Source: Phenylobacterium soli | GTDB taxonomy: Bacteria > Pseudomonadota > Alphaproteobacteria > Caulobacterales > Caulobacteraceae | Direction: 5' to 3' | Assembly: GCF_003254475.1 (NCBI RefSeq) | Contig: NZ_QFYQ01000001.1 | Span: 1,054,001 to 1,118,000 of the forward strand | DNA length: 64,000 bases | Part shown: one piece after another, positions 25,635 to 35,220 of the stretch | How the letters are laid out: each line of letters opens with the position of its first letter | How positions within the stretch are numbered: the stretch's first letter is position 1 | Translations under genes and position numbers: made by a program | The notes under the pieces: generated by a model | The model's database searches: none | Seen by the model: the letters and a program-made list of their open reading frames with translations, nothing else | Told to the model about the DNA's origin: nothing

Positions 25635-27011
25635 TCAGAGCGTCTTGGAGTGGCGCTGGGCGTCGGCGACGACGTAGGCGTCGAACACCGCGCAGACCGA
25701 ACGGACCAGCACGCGGCCGGCGTCGGTGACCGTCAGCTTGGCGCCCGACCAGGCGATCAGCCCGTCCTCGGCGAAGTCGGCCAGCCGGGCGATCTCGCCC
25801 CTCAGCTCGGAAAGCTGGCGGCCGTGGCGGGCGCAGACCGCCTCGAGGTCCACGGCGAGGTTGCACATCAGCTGCTCGATGATCTCGCCGCGGAAGCGGT
25901 CGTCGGCGGTCAGGGCGACGCCGCGGGCGATCGGCAGGTCGTTCTTCTGCACCGCCGCGCGCCAGGGCAGCTCCTGGGCCACGTTCTGCACGAAGCCCTG
26001 CGGCAGCGAGCCGATGGCCGAGGCCCCCAGCCCCAGGAGCGTCTGGGCCGCGTCGGTGGTGTAGCCCTGGAAGTTGCGGTGCAGCCGGCCTTCCTTCAGG
26101 GCCACGGCGAGCTCGTCGCCCTCCAGCGCGAAGTGATCGAGGCCGATGCGTACATAGCCTTCCTGCGCCAGCCGCTCGGCGGCGGCCTCGGACTGGTCGA
26201 GGCGCTCGGACGGGCCGGGCAGGGCCGCCTCGTCGAGCAATTTCTGGTGCGACTTCATCCACGGCACGTGAGCGTAGCCGAACAGGGCCAGCCGCTCGGG
26301 CCTCAGGCGCAGGACGCCGTCGATGGTGGAGAGCGTGTTGGCCACCGTCTGCCGCGGCAGGCCGTACATGAGGTCGAAGTTGATCGAGCGGACGCCCGCC
26401 TCGCGCAGCCAGCCGACGCAGGCGGCGATATCCTCGAACGCCTCGATGCGGTTAACCGCCGTCTGGACTTCGGGCGAGAGGTTCTGAACGCCCAGGCTGG
26501 CCCGGGTCATGCCGTGGAAGCCCGCCGCCTCGACCCATTCGCGGGTCAGTACCGCCGGATCCAGCTCGGCGGCGATCTCGGCGTCGGGCGCGAAGCGGAA
26601 CACCGCCCGCAGGGCCGCGAAGATCACCGCCAGGTCGTCGGGCGACAGCATGTTGGGCGTGCCGCCCCCGAAGTGCAGCGCCTCGGCCGTCATCTTGCCC
26701 GGCAGCGCCGCCTCGAGCAGCTCGGCTTCCTGCACGAGCAGCTGGACGTAGGCGGCGATCGGGTCGTGGCGGTTCACCGCCCGGGTGTTGCAGCCGCAGT
26801 ACCAGCAGAGCCGCTCGCAGAACGGGATGTGGACATAAAGCGAAACCGCACGCTCGGTCGGCAGCTCCGCCAGCCAGCGTCGATAGGTCGCCGCGTCCAC
26901 CTGCGGGGTGAACTGCACGGCGGTCGGATAGCTGGTGTAGCGGGGCGCACGGCCCTCGTACTTGGCGATCAGCTGATCGCGGGACAGCGGGGCGGTAAGC
27001 GTGGCGGTCAT
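25635..27011 (-). CDS. hemN: Oxygen-independent coproporphyrinogen III oxidase (radical SAM)
   Basis: 458 residues. The radical-SAM cluster motif C65-x3-C69-x2-C72 (FCERLCWYCGC) is preceded by SLYVHIPF, and GGTPNMLSPDDL and NRIEAFEDI follow as in HemN. It decarboxylates coproporphyrinogen III to protoporphyrinogen IX without oxygen, giving heme for the cbb3 oxidase. It is the last gene of the minus-strand run starting at ccoN, 18 bp after ccoS, an arrangement that links heme supply to cytochrome assembly. Confidence 0.95.
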   Translation of the reverse strand: MTATLTAPLSRDQLIAKYEGRAPRYTSYPTAVQFTPQVDAATYRRWLAELPTERAVSLYVHIPFCERLCWYCGCNTRAVNRHDPIAAYVQLLVQEAELLEAALPGKMTAEALHFGGGTPNMLSPDDLAVIFAALRAVFRFAPDAEIAAELDPAVLTREWVEAAGFHGMTRASLGVQNLSPEVQTAVNRIEAFEDIAACVGWLREAGVRSINFDLMYGLPRQTVANTLSTIDGVLRLRPERLALFGYAHVPWMKSHQKLLDEAALPGPSERLDQSEAAAERLAQEGYVRIGLDHFALEGDELAVALKEGRLHRNFQGYTTDAAQTLLGLGASAIGSLPQGFVQNVAQELPWRAAVQKNDLPIARGVALTADDRFRGEIIEQLMCNLAVDLEAVCARHGRQLSELRGEIARLADFAEDGLIAWSGAKLTVTDAGRVLVRSVCAVFDAYVVADAQRHSKTL

Positions 27012-27029
27012 ACTGGGGCCTCTCTCGGC

Positions 27030-27185
27030 CTAGAGCGGGCGGTCGTCGTCGTCGTCGAGAAGGATGCGGGAGGCGTCGCCCACCGGGTCGTCGTACTGGC
27101 CGGCCCGCAGCGTCCACCAGAAGGCGCCCAGCGCCATCAGGCCGAGGCCGACCGAGAAGGGGGCGAGGAACAGGACGATGTTCAT
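27030..27185 (-). CDS. ccoS: cbb3-type cytochrome oxidase assembly protein CcoS
   Basis: 51 residues: one N-terminal membrane helix (VLFLAPFSVGLGLMALGAFWWTL) followed by RAGQYDDPVGDASRILLDDDD, the typical CcoS pattern. It is needed for cofactor insertion into cbb3 oxidase in other bacteria. Its ATG overlaps the ccoI stop (ATGA at 27182-27185). Confidence 0.93.
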   Translation of the reverse strand: MNIVLFLAPFSVGLGLMALGAFWWTLRAGQYDDPVGDASRILLDDDDDRPL

Positions 27186-29356
27186 TTGCGGCCTCCCATG
27201 CGGAGCGCGTTCAGGGTGACGAGCAGCGAGGAGCCGGACATGGCGATGGCCGCCACGAAGGGATTCACCAGGCCGAACATGGCGGCCGGCGCGGCCACCA
27301 CGTTGTAGAGGGCGGCGAGGCCGAAGTTCTCCAGCGCCCGGGTGCGGGCCTGGCGGGCGGTGTCGATCGCCTCGACCACGGCCATCAGACCCTCGCCGGA
27401 GAACACCAGGTCGGCGGCGTTCTGGCTGGCTTCCAGCGCCGTGCCCGGCGCCATGGCGGCGTGCGCCTTGGCGAGGGCGGCCGCGTCGTTCAGGCCGTCG
27501 CCCACCATCAGGGCCTTCCGGCCCTTGGCGGCCATGGCCTCGAGGGCCTCGGCCTTCTCGAAGGGCGAGAGGCCGGCGCGCCAGACGCGGACGCCGACGG
27601 TCTCGGCGACCCGGGCCACCGGGGTGGCGAGGTCGCCCGACAGGATCTCGACAGTCAGGCCGCGGGCCTTCAGGGCGGCGACCGCCTGGACGGCGTCCGG
27701 GCGCAGGGTGTCGGAGAAGCGGAATCGGACCGGGGCGTGGCCCTCTTCGGCGAACCACAGCTCGGTCTCGCCGTCGCCCTCGGTCTCAGCGCCCACGAAC
27801 GCGGCGCGGCCGAGGCGCGCGGGGCGGCCGTCGATCAGGCCTTCGACGCCGAGGCCGGCGTGTTCCTTGGCCTCGGCCGCGACGACGCCGATCCCGGCCT
27901 CGGCGGCCAGCGCCTTGGCCAGCGGATGGCGCGAGGCCCGCGCCAGCGGCGCGGCGCGCAGCAGCGCGACTTCGTCGGCCTCGATCAGTTGCGGCCGGCC
28001 CTCGGTCAGCACGCCGGTCTTGTCGAAGACCACGTGATCGACCTCGGCCAGGCGCTCGAGCGCGGCGCCGGACTTGACCAGCACGCCCTTGCGGAAGAGG
28101 CGCGCGGAGGCGGTGATTTGCACGGCCGGAACCGCGAGGCCGAGCGCGCAGGGGCAGGTGATGATCAGCACCGCCACGGCGCGCAGCAGCGCCTCGCGCG
28201 GGCCAAGGCCCAGGGCCCAGCCGCCGGCGAAGGTCAGGGCCGCGGCGAGGTGCACCACGGGCACGTAGAGGCCGGCGGCCTTGTCGGCCAGCTGGACGTA
28301 TTTCGACTTGGACTGGGCGCCGGCCTCGACCAGGCGGGCGATCGCCGCCACCGCGGAGTCCTCGGAGCGGGCCGCGGCCTTGAGGGTGATCACGCCCGAG
28401 AGGTTCAGGGCGCCGGCGCGCACGGCGTTGCCTGCAGTGGCGGCGGCCGGCGTCGTCTCGCCGGTCAGCAGGGCGTTGTCGAGGTCGGTGGCGCCGGTCT
28501 CGATCACCCCATCCACCGGGATACGTTCGCCGGGCCGGACCACCAGGAGATCGCCGACGGCGACCTCGGAGAGCGGCGCGCGATGCTCGCGGCCCTGGGC
28601 GTCGAGCCGGGTGGCGGCGGGCGCCTGCATGGCCAGGAGGTCGCCGGCCGCGCCGCGCGCCTTGGCCCGCAGCTGATGGTCCAGCCAGCGGCCGATGAGC
28701 AGCAGGAAGAGCAGAGAGACGGCGGCGTCGAAATAGGTGTCGCGGCCGTGCAGCAGGGTCTCGGAGAAGCTGATCAGGAGGGTGAGGATCACGCCCACCG
28801 AGATCGGCACGTCCATGTTGGCGCGGCGGCGCTTCAGCGAGTTCCAGGCCGACTGGAAGAACGGCAGGCCGGCGTAGATGGCGCAGGGCCCGCCGACGGC
28901 GGCGGCGAACCACTGCATCACGGTGCGCGTCGCCGGGCCGAGCTCCTGGCCGAAGATCCCGGCCCACAGCGGCACCGAGAACATCATGGTGTTCATCGCC
29001 CCGAAGCCGGCGACGGCCAGCGCCAGGATCAGCCGGCGGCCTTCCTTGTCGTGGGCGACCTGGGCCTGGGCCGGATCGTAAGGGGTCGCCGGATAGCCGA
29101 GCTTGTCCAGCGCCTCGACCACCTTGGCCGCATCGCCGGCCGCGCCGTCGAAGCCGACGGTGAGCTTGCCGGTGGTCAGGTTCAGCCGCGCCGAGGCGAC
29201 GCCCGGCAGGCCCTGCACCTCGCGCTCGATCTTGGCCAAGCAGTTGGCGCAGCGCGCGCCCTTCACCAAGAGGTCGAGGCTGCGCGCGCCGTCTTCGCGC
29301 TTGCGCAGGAAGGCGGAGTAGTCGGGCGCCGGCGCCGCCGGATAGGTCAGGGCCAC
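27182..29356 (-). CDS. ccoI: Copper-transporting P1B-ATPase for cbb3 oxidase assembly (CcoI/FixI)
   Basis: 724 residues. One N-terminal heavy-metal domain with C36-A-N-C39 (KGARCANCLAKIEREV), eight expected helices, CPC motif in [13 protein letters not shown], and GDGLNDAAALAKA. It exports Cu for loading of the CcoN heme-copper site. The phosphorylation loop reads DKTGVLTEG, where nearly all P-type ATPases have DKTGT; the phosphorylated aspartate is kept. Start and stop overlap ccoH by 10 bp and ccoS by 4 bp, so the unit is tightly coupled. Confidence 0.93.
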   Translation of the reverse strand: MALTYPAAPAPDYSAFLRKREDGARSLDLLVKGARCANCLAKIEREVQGLPGVASARLNLTTGKLTVGFDGAAGDAAKVVEALDKLGYPATPYDPAQAQVAHDKEGRRLILALAVAGFGAMNTMMFSVPLWAGIFGQELGPATRTVMQWFAAAVGGPCAIYAGLPFFQSAWNSLKRRRANMDVPISVGVILTLLISFSETLLHGRDTYFDAAVSLLFLLLIGRWLDHQLRAKARGAAGDLLAMQAPAATRLDAQGREHRAPLSEVAVGDLLVVRPGERIPVDGVIETGATDLDNALLTGETTPAAATAGNAVRAGALNLSGVITLKAAARSEDSAVAAIARLVEAGAQSKSKYVQLADKAAGLYVPVVHLAAALTFAGGWALGLGPREALLRAVAVLIITCPCALGLAVPAVQITASARLFRKGVLVKSGAALERLAEVDHVVFDKTGVLTEGRPQLIEADEVALLRAAPLARASRHPLAKALAAEAGIGVVAAEAKEHAGLGVEGLIDGRPARLGRAAFVGAETEGDGETELWFAEEGHAPVRFRFSDTLRPDAVQAVAALKARGLTVEILSGDLATPVARVAETVGVRVWRAGLSPFEKAEALEAMAAKGRKALMVGDGLNDAAALAKAHAAMAPGTALEASQNAADLVFSGEGLMAVVEAIDTARQARTRALENFGLAALYNVVAAPAAMFGLVNPFVAAIAMSGSSLLVTLNALRMGGRK

Positions 29357-29847
29357 GTCAGCCTCCGCTCGGCCATGAACAGATGGCCGGCCGAGTCGCG
29401 GGCTTCGGCGGTCAGGTCCCAGGCTCCGGCAAGGCCGCCGACGCGCGCCTCGTAGCGGCCGGCGGCCACTTCCTTGAAGGCGGCGTTGATGCGGCCGCTC
29501 TCGGTGGCCGGCCGCTCCAGCTTGGCCGAGATGCGCAGGTCGCGCACCGGCTGGCCCTTGGCGTCCTCGACCAGCAGCACCACCGCCGTCGGCTCGGCCG
29601 CCGCGGCGGCCTTCCAGCCCAGCTTCTCCTGGGCGGCGATCTGGGCGAGCTTCTTGTTGTAGAGCAGCCCATCCTCGTAGGGCGTGACCGAAACCTCGCC
29701 CGGGAAGGTCCTGTAGGCCATCACCGCGAAGCTGACGTCGACGGCGATCACCACCCCGAAGAAGCCGACGATGATCGCCAGGAAGTGCCAGCCGGTGAAC
29801 CGGAAGCCGCGCGGACGGGCTTCGCCGACGACGGAGAGATGGCTCAT
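29347..29847 (-). CDS. ccoH: FixH/CcoH family cbb3 assembly protein
   Basis: 166 residues with one membrane helix (GWHFLAIIVGFFGVVIAVDVSFAVMAYRTFPGEV) and a periplasmic domain beginning YEDGLLYNKKLAQIAAQEKLGWKA, both characteristic of FixH. CcoH stabilises newly made cbb3 subunits in other proteobacteria. It overlaps ccoG by four bases and ccoI by ten. Confidence 0.92.
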   Translation of the reverse strand: MSHLSVVGEARPRGFRFTGWHFLAIIVGFFGVVIAVDVSFAVMAYRTFPGEVSVTPYEDGLLYNKKLAQIAAQEKLGWKAAAAAEPTAVVLLVEDAKGQPVRDLRISAKLERPATESGRINAAFKEVAAGRYEARVGGLAGAWDLTAEARDSAGHLFMAERRLTWP

Positions 29848-31337
29848 CGCAGGTCTCCCGAGATGAAGGTGGTCTTCGCCTCGGCCGTGTCGGTGTCCGA
29901 GCGGACCTCGAACTCGGCGGGGACGTTGGTGGCCATGGTCGCGCCCTTGGGGGCGATCACGAACACGCGGAACGACTGGTCCTGGTTGCCGGCCACCTTG
30001 AACTGCAGCGGGCCGGTCACCGAGTCGGCGCCAGGGGTCTTCATCCGCGCGCCGGGCACGCCCTTGAAGGTCACCGTGACGGTCTTCGGATAGAAGGTCC
30101 GATTGACGATCTTCAGGGTGTAGCCGTTGCGGATCGAGCCGTCCTGCAGGCGCACATAGACCGGGTTGCGGTCACGCAGGGCGTGCACGTCCAGGAAGGT
30201 CCGGTTCATCAGGCCCCAGAGCATCAGGCCCGAGACCAGCACCAGGGCCGCCGAGTAGTAGATCGTACGCGAACGGAGGAGGCGGTAGGCCGCCGGCTCC
30301 TTCTTGGCGCGCAGGGCCACGGCGTGGTCGGTGTCGAAGAAGATCAGGTCCTTGGGCCGGCCGACCTTCACCATGATGTCGTTGCAGGCGTCGATGCACA
30401 GGCCACAGTTGATGCACTCGAGCTGCGGGCCGTTGCGGATGTCGATGCCCATCGGGCAGGCGACCACGCACTGGTTGCAGTCGATGCAGTCGCCGCGGCC
30501 TTCCCAGGTCTGGCCCTTCTTGTGCGGCCCGCGCGGCTCGCCGCGGTCATAGCGGTAGGTGACCTGCAGCGAGTGGTCGTCGAGCATGGCGCCCTGGATG
30601 CGGGGCCACGGGCACATGTAGGTGCAGACCTGCTCGCGCATGTAGCCGGCGAGCAGATAGGTGGTGGCCGTCAGCACGCCGCACGAGATGTAGGCGGTGA
30701 GCGGCGCCTGGCCGACCCAGAAGTCGCGGATCAGCGAGGGCGCGTCGTGGAAGTAGAAGATCCACGCGCCGCCGGTGCCGAAGGCGATGCCCAGCCACAC
30801 CACGTGCTTGCCGGTCTTGCGCCAGGCCTTGTTGAAGCTCATCGGCTCGGCGTCGAGCCGCATGCGGGCGTTGCGGTCGCCTTCGAACAGGCGCTCCACA
30901 TAGATGTAGAGGTCGGTCCAGACCGTCTGCGGGCAGGCGTAGCCGCACCAAAGCCGGCCGAACAGCGCCGTGATCAGGAACAGCGCCAGGGCCGCCATCA
31001 CCAGCAGGCCGGTGATGAAATAGACCTCCTGCGGCCACAGCTGCAGGAAGAAGAAGTAGAAGCGGCGGCCGGTGAAGTCGACCAGCACCGCCTGTTGCGG
31101 CAGGCCCTCGGGCCGGTGCCAGCGAATCCACGGGGTGACGTAGTAGACGCCCAGCGTGGCGATCAGGACCGCCCACTTGATGCGCCGCCACGTGCCGTGG
31201 ACCAGCTTCGGATAGATCGGTACGCGCGATTGATAGAGTCCGCCCCCCGAACCCTTCTTCTGCCGCACCCGCTCCGCCGCGGAGACGGGGTCGGACCCCT
31301 TCTCCGGCGGCTTGGTGCGATCGATGACGACGGTCAC
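29844..31337 (-). CDS. ccoG: Cytochrome c oxidase accessory protein CcoG (FixG)
   Basis: 497 residues with four to five membrane helices and two 4Fe-4S motifs, CIDCNQCVVACPMGIDIRN and CINCGLCIDACNDIM, around residues 275-320; the NosR/FixG-like CGYACPQTVW sits near 130. The start is a GTG at 31337, six bases after the ccoP stop. CcoG has been linked to copper reduction during cbb3 assembly. The C-terminal periplasmic Ig-like domain of the family is present. Confidence 0.94.
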   Translation of the reverse strand: MTVVIDRTKPPEKGSDPVSAAERVRQKKGSGGGLYQSRVPIYPKLVHGTWRRIKWAVLIATLGVYYVTPWIRWHRPEGLPQQAVLVDFTGRRFYFFFLQLWPQEVYFITGLLVMAALALFLITALFGRLWCGYACPQTVWTDLYIYVERLFEGDRNARMRLDAEPMSFNKAWRKTGKHVVWLGIAFGTGGAWIFYFHDAPSLIRDFWVGQAPLTAYISCGVLTATTYLLAGYMREQVCTYMCPWPRIQGAMLDDHSLQVTYRYDRGEPRGPHKKGQTWEGRGDCIDCNQCVVACPMGIDIRNGPQLECINCGLCIDACNDIMVKVGRPKDLIFFDTDHAVALRAKKEPAAYRLLRSRTIYYSAALVLVSGLMLWGLMNRTFLDVHALRDRNPVYVRLQDGSIRNGYTLKIVNRTFYPKTVTVTFKGVPGARMKTPGADSVTGPLQFKVAGNQDQSFRVFVIAPKGATMATNVPAEFEVRSDTDTAEAKTTFISGDLR

Positions 31338-31342
31338 TGCAA

Positions 31343-32209
31343 CTACTGACCCCCTGCGTTGGCGTGGACGTAGACGGTGAGGGCTTTGATGGTCTCAGGG
31401 TCGAAGCGCTTGCCCCAGGTCGGCATGACGCCGCCGCGGCCGTTCCAGATCTGCCCGCGGATGTCGGCGCGGGTCGGGCCGTAGAGCCACTCGTTGTCGG
31501 TCAGGTTCGGCGCGCCCTTCGCCTGGTCGCCGGTTCCAGTGACCCCGTGGCACGACGCGCACTGGTCCCGATAGAGCGTCACCGCCCGGTACACCGCGGC
31601 CTTGTTGGCCGGACGGTGCGACAGCGCCACCACATACTCGGTCAGGTCGTCGATCTCGTTCTCCTTGAGGAGCTGATCGCGGCCGAAGGCCGGCATCTGG
31701 GTGGAGACCGCCGTGGGCTCGCCGGTGCGCACGCCGTAGGTGATGGTGTGCTGGATCTGCTCCAGGGTGCCGCCATGCAGCCAGACGTCGTCGCGCAGAT
31801 TCGGATACCCCTTGCCGCCGGTGCCGCCGGCGCCGTGGCAGGTGGCGCAGTTGTCGCCGAACACCGAGGCGCCGAGCGCCAGGGCGTAGCTCTGCAGCTC
31901 CGGGTCCTTCTCGATCTGCTCGAGCGAGGCGCCCTTCAGCTTGATCGCCTCGGCGCCGCGCTGGGCCCGCAGCTCGGCGAGCTGCTTGTCCACGTTGGCG
32001 CGCGCCGAGTTGTGCATCAGGCCGTGGGTGTAGCCGGTCAGGCCCGGCCAGGCCGGCATCAGCACCCAGTAGACGACGGACCAGAGCACGCAGGCCCAGA
32101 ACACCCACAGCCACCAGCGGGGCAGCGGGTTGTCCAGCTCGCGGATGCCGTCCCACTCGTGGCCGGTGGTCTCGACACCCGTATGCTCGTCGACCTTACG
32201 CTCAGACAT
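31343..32209 (-). CDS. ccoP: cbb3-type cytochrome c oxidase diheme subunit CcoP
   Basis: 288 residues: an N-terminal membrane helix (WWLWVFWACVLWSVVYWVLM, about 32-51) and two c-type heme motifs, C121-A-T-C-H125 and C217-A-S-C-H221, each with a later methionine ligand. It passes electrons from the cytochrome bc1 side to CcoO. Its ATG lies within the end of ccoQ (overlap 32202-32209). Confidence 0.95.
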   Translation of the reverse strand: MSERKVDEHTGVETTGHEWDGIRELDNPLPRWWLWVFWACVLWSVVYWVLMPAWPGLTGYTHGLMHNSARANVDKQLAELRAQRGAEAIKLKGASLEQIEKDPELQSYALALGASVFGDNCATCHGAGGTGGKGYPNLRDDVWLHGGTLEQIQHTITYGVRTGEPTAVSTQMPAFGRDQLLKENEIDDLTEYVVALSHRPANKAAVYRAVTLYRDQCASCHGVTGTGDQAKGAPNLTDNEWLYGPTRADIRGQIWNGRGGVMPTWGKRFDPETIKALTVYVHANAGGQ

Positions 32210-32375
32210 GGTCGCTCTCGTCCTTCTCGAGCGGGAGTTTGGAGAGGCGGTCGAACGCCTCCTTGTGCTTGGGCCACAGGGCGTAGGCGGTGCCGGCCGC
32301 GAAGATCAGGCCGAAGTAGATGAGGCCGCCTTGCTGCGCGAACTTGGCCACCATCTCGTAGGTCAGGCCGCTCAT
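32202..32375 (-). CDS. ccoQ: cbb3-type cytochrome c oxidase subunit CcoQ
   Basis: 57 residues read on the minus strand from the ATG at 32375: [15 protein letters not shown] then one helix ([19 protein letters not shown]) and a charged tail ending EKDESDHV. Length, single helix and position between ccoO and ccoP identify CcoQ. It overlaps ccoO by four bases (ATGA) and ccoP by eight. It stabilises the interaction of CcoP with the core. It is easily missed because the frame is short. Confidence 0.92.
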   Translation of the reverse strand: MSGLTYEMVAKFAQQGGLIYFGLIFAAGTAYALWPKHKEAFDRLSKLPLEKDESDHV

Positions 32376-33106
32376 CGCATGTTCCTCGGGTCTTCGGCGT
32401 GATAGGTGCGGAAGTCGACGAGGGTGCCGAGCATCTGCAGGTAGGCGATCAGGGCGTCCATCTCGGTCACCTTGTCCGGGTTCCCGTCGAAGTCGCGCTG
32501 GTTGACCTTGGCGCCGTAGCGCGCCTGCAGACCCTTGGGGCTGGCGAACGGATCGGCCTGGTCTTCGACGTCCTTGGCCGCGTTCTTCACGTCGTCGGCC
32601 GTGTAGGGCACGCCGACCTTCTGCATGGCTTCGAGCTTCTGCTGGATGTCGTGGTAGTCCAGCTCCTTCTCGGCCAGGAACTTGTAGGGCGGCATCACCG
32701 ATTCCGGCACCACGGCCCGCGGGTCCTCCAGGTGCTGCTTGTGCCAGCTGTCGGAGTACTTGCCGCCGACGCGCGCCAGGTCAGGCCCGGTGCGCTTGGA
32801 GCCCCACTGGAACGGGTGGTCGTACATGCTCTCGGCCGCCAGGCTGTAGTGGCCGTAGCGCTCCACCTCGTCGCGCAGCGGACGGATCATCTGCGAGTGG
32901 CAGAGGTAGCAGCCCTCGCGGACGTAGATGTCCCGGCCGGCCAGCTCGAGGGGGGTGTAGGGACGCACGCCCTGCACCTTCTCGATCGTGCTCTCCAGCC
33001 AGAAGAGCGGGGTGATCTCCACCAGGCCGCCGATGGCGACGACGATGAGGATCCCGATGACGAGCAGCAGGGAGTGCCGCTCCAGCTTTGCGTGATGTTT
33101 CCACAT
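32372..33106 (-). CDS. ccoO: cbb3-type cytochrome c oxidase monoheme subunit CcoO
   Basis: 244 residues: one membrane helix ([25 protein letters not shown]) and one heme c motif C66-Y-L-C-H70 followed by [48 protein letters not shown], nearly invariant in CcoO. It receives electrons for the catalytic subunit CcoN. It follows ccoN by 12 bp. Confidence 0.96.
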   Translation of the reverse strand: MWKHHAKLERHSLLLVIGILIVVAIGGLVEITPLFWLESTIEKVQGVRPYTPLELAGRDIYVREGCYLCHSQMIRPLRDEVERYGHYSLAAESMYDHPFQWGSKRTGPDLARVGGKYSDSWHKQHLEDPRAVVPESVMPPYKFLAEKELDYHDIQQKLEAMQKVGVPYTADDVKNAAKDVEDQADPFASPKGLQARYGAKVNQRDFDGNPDKVTEMDALIAYLQMLGTLVDFRTYHAEDPRNMR

Positions 33107-33118
33107 GGGAGGAGGCCC

Positions 33119-34780
33119 CTATTCCGCCGCCAGCGCGGCCGCGGGGGCGAGATCGATGGCCGTCGTCTTCGAGGATTCGACGCTCGGCATGCGGATCGTA
33201 CGCCACACGTTGTAGGACATGATCACCGCACCCGAGAGGTACATGAGCCCCCCGATCGCGCGGATGACGTTTTCGATGTGCTTGGCCGCGACGGTCTCGA
33301 CGAAGGAGTTGGCCAGGAAGCCCTGCGGCGTGTACTCGCGCCACATCAGGCCCTCCATGATGCCGGAGACCCACATCGCCGCGATGTAGAGCAGGATGCC
33401 CGTCGTCGCGATCCAGAAGTGCCACTCGATCAGACGGTTCGAGTACATCCCCTGCTTCTTCCAGAGCCACGGCACGAGGCAGTAGACGGCGCCGAAGGAG
33501 ATGAAGCCGACCCAGCCCAGCGCGCCGGAGTGCACGTGGCCGATCGTCCAGTCGGTGTAGTGGCTGAGCGCGTTGACCGCGCGGATCGACATCAGCGGGC
33601 CTTCGAAGGTCGACATGCCGTAGAAGGCGATCGAGACGACCATCATGCGGACCACCGGGTCGGTGCGCAGCTTGTCCCACGCGCCCGAGAGGGTCATCAG
33701 GCCGTTGATCATGCCGCCCCAGGACGGCATCCACAGCATGATCGAGAAGGTCATGCCGAGCGTCTGCGCCCACTGCGGCAGGGCCGTGTAGTGCAGGTGG
33801 TGCGGGCCGGCCCAGATGTAGATGAAGATCAGCGCCCAGAAGTGCACGATCGACAGGCGGTAGGAGTAGACCGGCCGCTCAACCCGCTTGGGCACGAAGT
33901 AGTACATCATCGCCAGGAAGCCGGCGGTGAGGAAGAAGCCCACGGCGTTGTGGCCGTACCACCACTGGGTCAGCGCGTCCTGGACCCCGGCGAAGGCCGA
34001 GTAGCTGCGGTGGTTCAGCAGGCTGACCGGCATCGCCAGGTTGTTGACGATGTGCAGCATCGCGATGGTCACGATGAAGGCCAGGTAGAACCAGTTGGCC
34101 ACGTAGATGTGCGGCTCGCGGCGCTTCCAGATGGTGCCGAGGAAGACCAGCAGATAGGCCACCCAGACGATCGTCAGCCACAGGTCGACGTACCATTCCG
34201 GCTCGGCGTACTCGCGGCTCTGGGTGATGCCGGCCAGGTAGCCGGTCGCCGCCAGCACGATGAACAGCTGGTAGCCCCAGAACACGAACCACGGCCAGAT
34301 GCCGCCGGCCAGGCGCGCCTTGCAGGTGCGCTGGACCACGTAGAAGGAGGTCGCCATCAGCGCGTTGCCGCCGAAGGCGAAGATCACGCCCGAGGTGTGC
34401 AGCGGCCGCAGGCGTCCGAAGTTCAGCCACGGGATGTCGGGGAAGTAGAGCTGGTTCGGCCACGAGAGCTGCGAGGCGATCAGCACGCCGACGAGCATGC
34501 CGACCACGCCCCAGAACATGGTGGCGATCACCCCTGCTCGGACGACGCCATCCTCGTATCGGGTCTGGTCGGATTTGAACCGGCCGTCCGAGAGGCCGAT
34601 CGTCATCACCGCGGCGGCGAGGACGAAGGCTCCCAAGAAGATGTAGCCGGAGAACCGGAACAGCGGGTCCTGGCTGAAGGCGGTCATGAGCAGGGAGACG
34701 AATGCTCCCACGGCCACGAACGCAAAAAGGAGGACGGCGTCAAAGGGCGCCTCCCCCCGCGGTTTGCTGAGAACTGACAT
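33119..34780 (-). CDS. ccoN: cbb3-type cytochrome c oxidase catalytic subunit CcoN
   Basis: 553 residues from the ATG at 34780; the open frame runs further upstream but that part covers the promoter. About 12 to 14 helices of the heme-copper oxidase superfamily, with [43 protein letters not shown] and [20 protein letters not shown] carrying the heme and CuB histidines. It reduces oxygen to water with high affinity. First gene of ccoNOQPGHIS-hemN; an anaerobox at 34842-34855 lies 62 bp upstream. Confidence 0.96.
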   Translation of the reverse strand: MSVLSKPRGEAPFDAVLLFAFVAVGAFVSLLMTAFSQDPLFRFSGYIFLGAFVLAAAVMTIGLSDGRFKSDQTRYEDGVVRAGVIATMFWGVVGMLVGVLIASQLSWPNQLYFPDIPWLNFGRLRPLHTSGVIFAFGGNALMATSFYVVQRTCKARLAGGIWPWFVFWGYQLFIVLAATGYLAGITQSREYAEPEWYVDLWLTIVWVAYLLVFLGTIWKRREPHIYVANWFYLAFIVTIAMLHIVNNLAMPVSLLNHRSYSAFAGVQDALTQWWYGHNAVGFFLTAGFLAMMYYFVPKRVERPVYSYRLSIVHFWALIFIYIWAGPHHLHYTALPQWAQTLGMTFSIMLWMPSWGGMINGLMTLSGAWDKLRTDPVVRMMVVSIAFYGMSTFEGPLMSIRAVNALSHYTDWTIGHVHSGALGWVGFISFGAVYCLVPWLWKKQGMYSNRLIEWHFWIATTGILLYIAAMWVSGIMEGLMWREYTPQGFLANSFVETVAAKHIENVIRAIGGLMYLSGAVIMSYNVWRTIRMPSVESSKTTAIDLAPAAALAAE

Positions 34781-34841
34781 GTATCCCCGACAACGCTTTG
34801 GTGGGTCGCGGCCCTGATGCGCCTTTCCGCATTGCGCGACC

Positions 34842-34855
34842 TTGATCTGCATCAA
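34842..34855. promoter_or_regulatory. FNR/FixK anaerobox (TTGAT-CTGC-ATCAA)
   Basis: Perfect palindromic arms between divergent ccoN and the small gene at 34942. A class II position would give transcription starts near 34807 on the minus strand and 34890 on the plus strand, both suitably placed before the start codons. It likely drives the whole cco operon under FixK. Confidence 0.88.
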
Positions 34856-34941
34856 GGCGCGCGTCGGGCGCATGCATGAGGAAGCTTGATCCGACCGGGG
34901 CTTGCGTCCCCGGATGCGTACCGCCGAGAGGCCCTTCAGTG

Positions 34942-35220
34942 ATGACCCGTTCCGCTTCCCGCATCACCCTGAGTTCCGGCCTGACGATCGCCGGCGCGGC
35001 GAGCTTCATCGGCGCCGCCGTCTCCGGCGAGATCGCCGTCGTCCACATGCGCTGGATGGCGCAGACCTATGGCGCGATCTGCGGCTCGGAAGGCCTGCCC
35101 CACTGCGCCGCCTGCCCGACGGCGGTCGGGCTGCTGATGAGCGGTCTGGCCCTGCTGGCCGCGGCGGCCGGCGAGCGCCGCCGGCTGATCGGATCCCGGG
35201 TCAGCTCGCGCGGCCGGTAA
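34942..35220 (+). CDS. Small two-helix membrane protein with Cys motif, hypothetical
   Basis: 92 residues from the ATG at 34942 (a GTG one codon earlier is possible). Two hydrophobic helices ([21 protein letters not shown] and [16 protein letters not shown]) flank a loop with [13 protein letters not shown], that is C-x7-C-x2-C with a histidine. Such a loop could bind a metal or heme-related ligand or form disulphides. I do not recognise the family. It is divergent from ccoN and shares its anaerobox, so it is probably induced together with the oxidase. Its 3' end overlaps the convergent cytochrome c gene by 20 bp. Confidence 0.65.
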   Translation: MTRSASRITLSSGLTIAGAASFIGAAVSGEIAVVHMRWMAQTYGAICGSEGLPHCAACPTAVGLLMSGLALLAAAAGERRRLIGSRVSSRGR

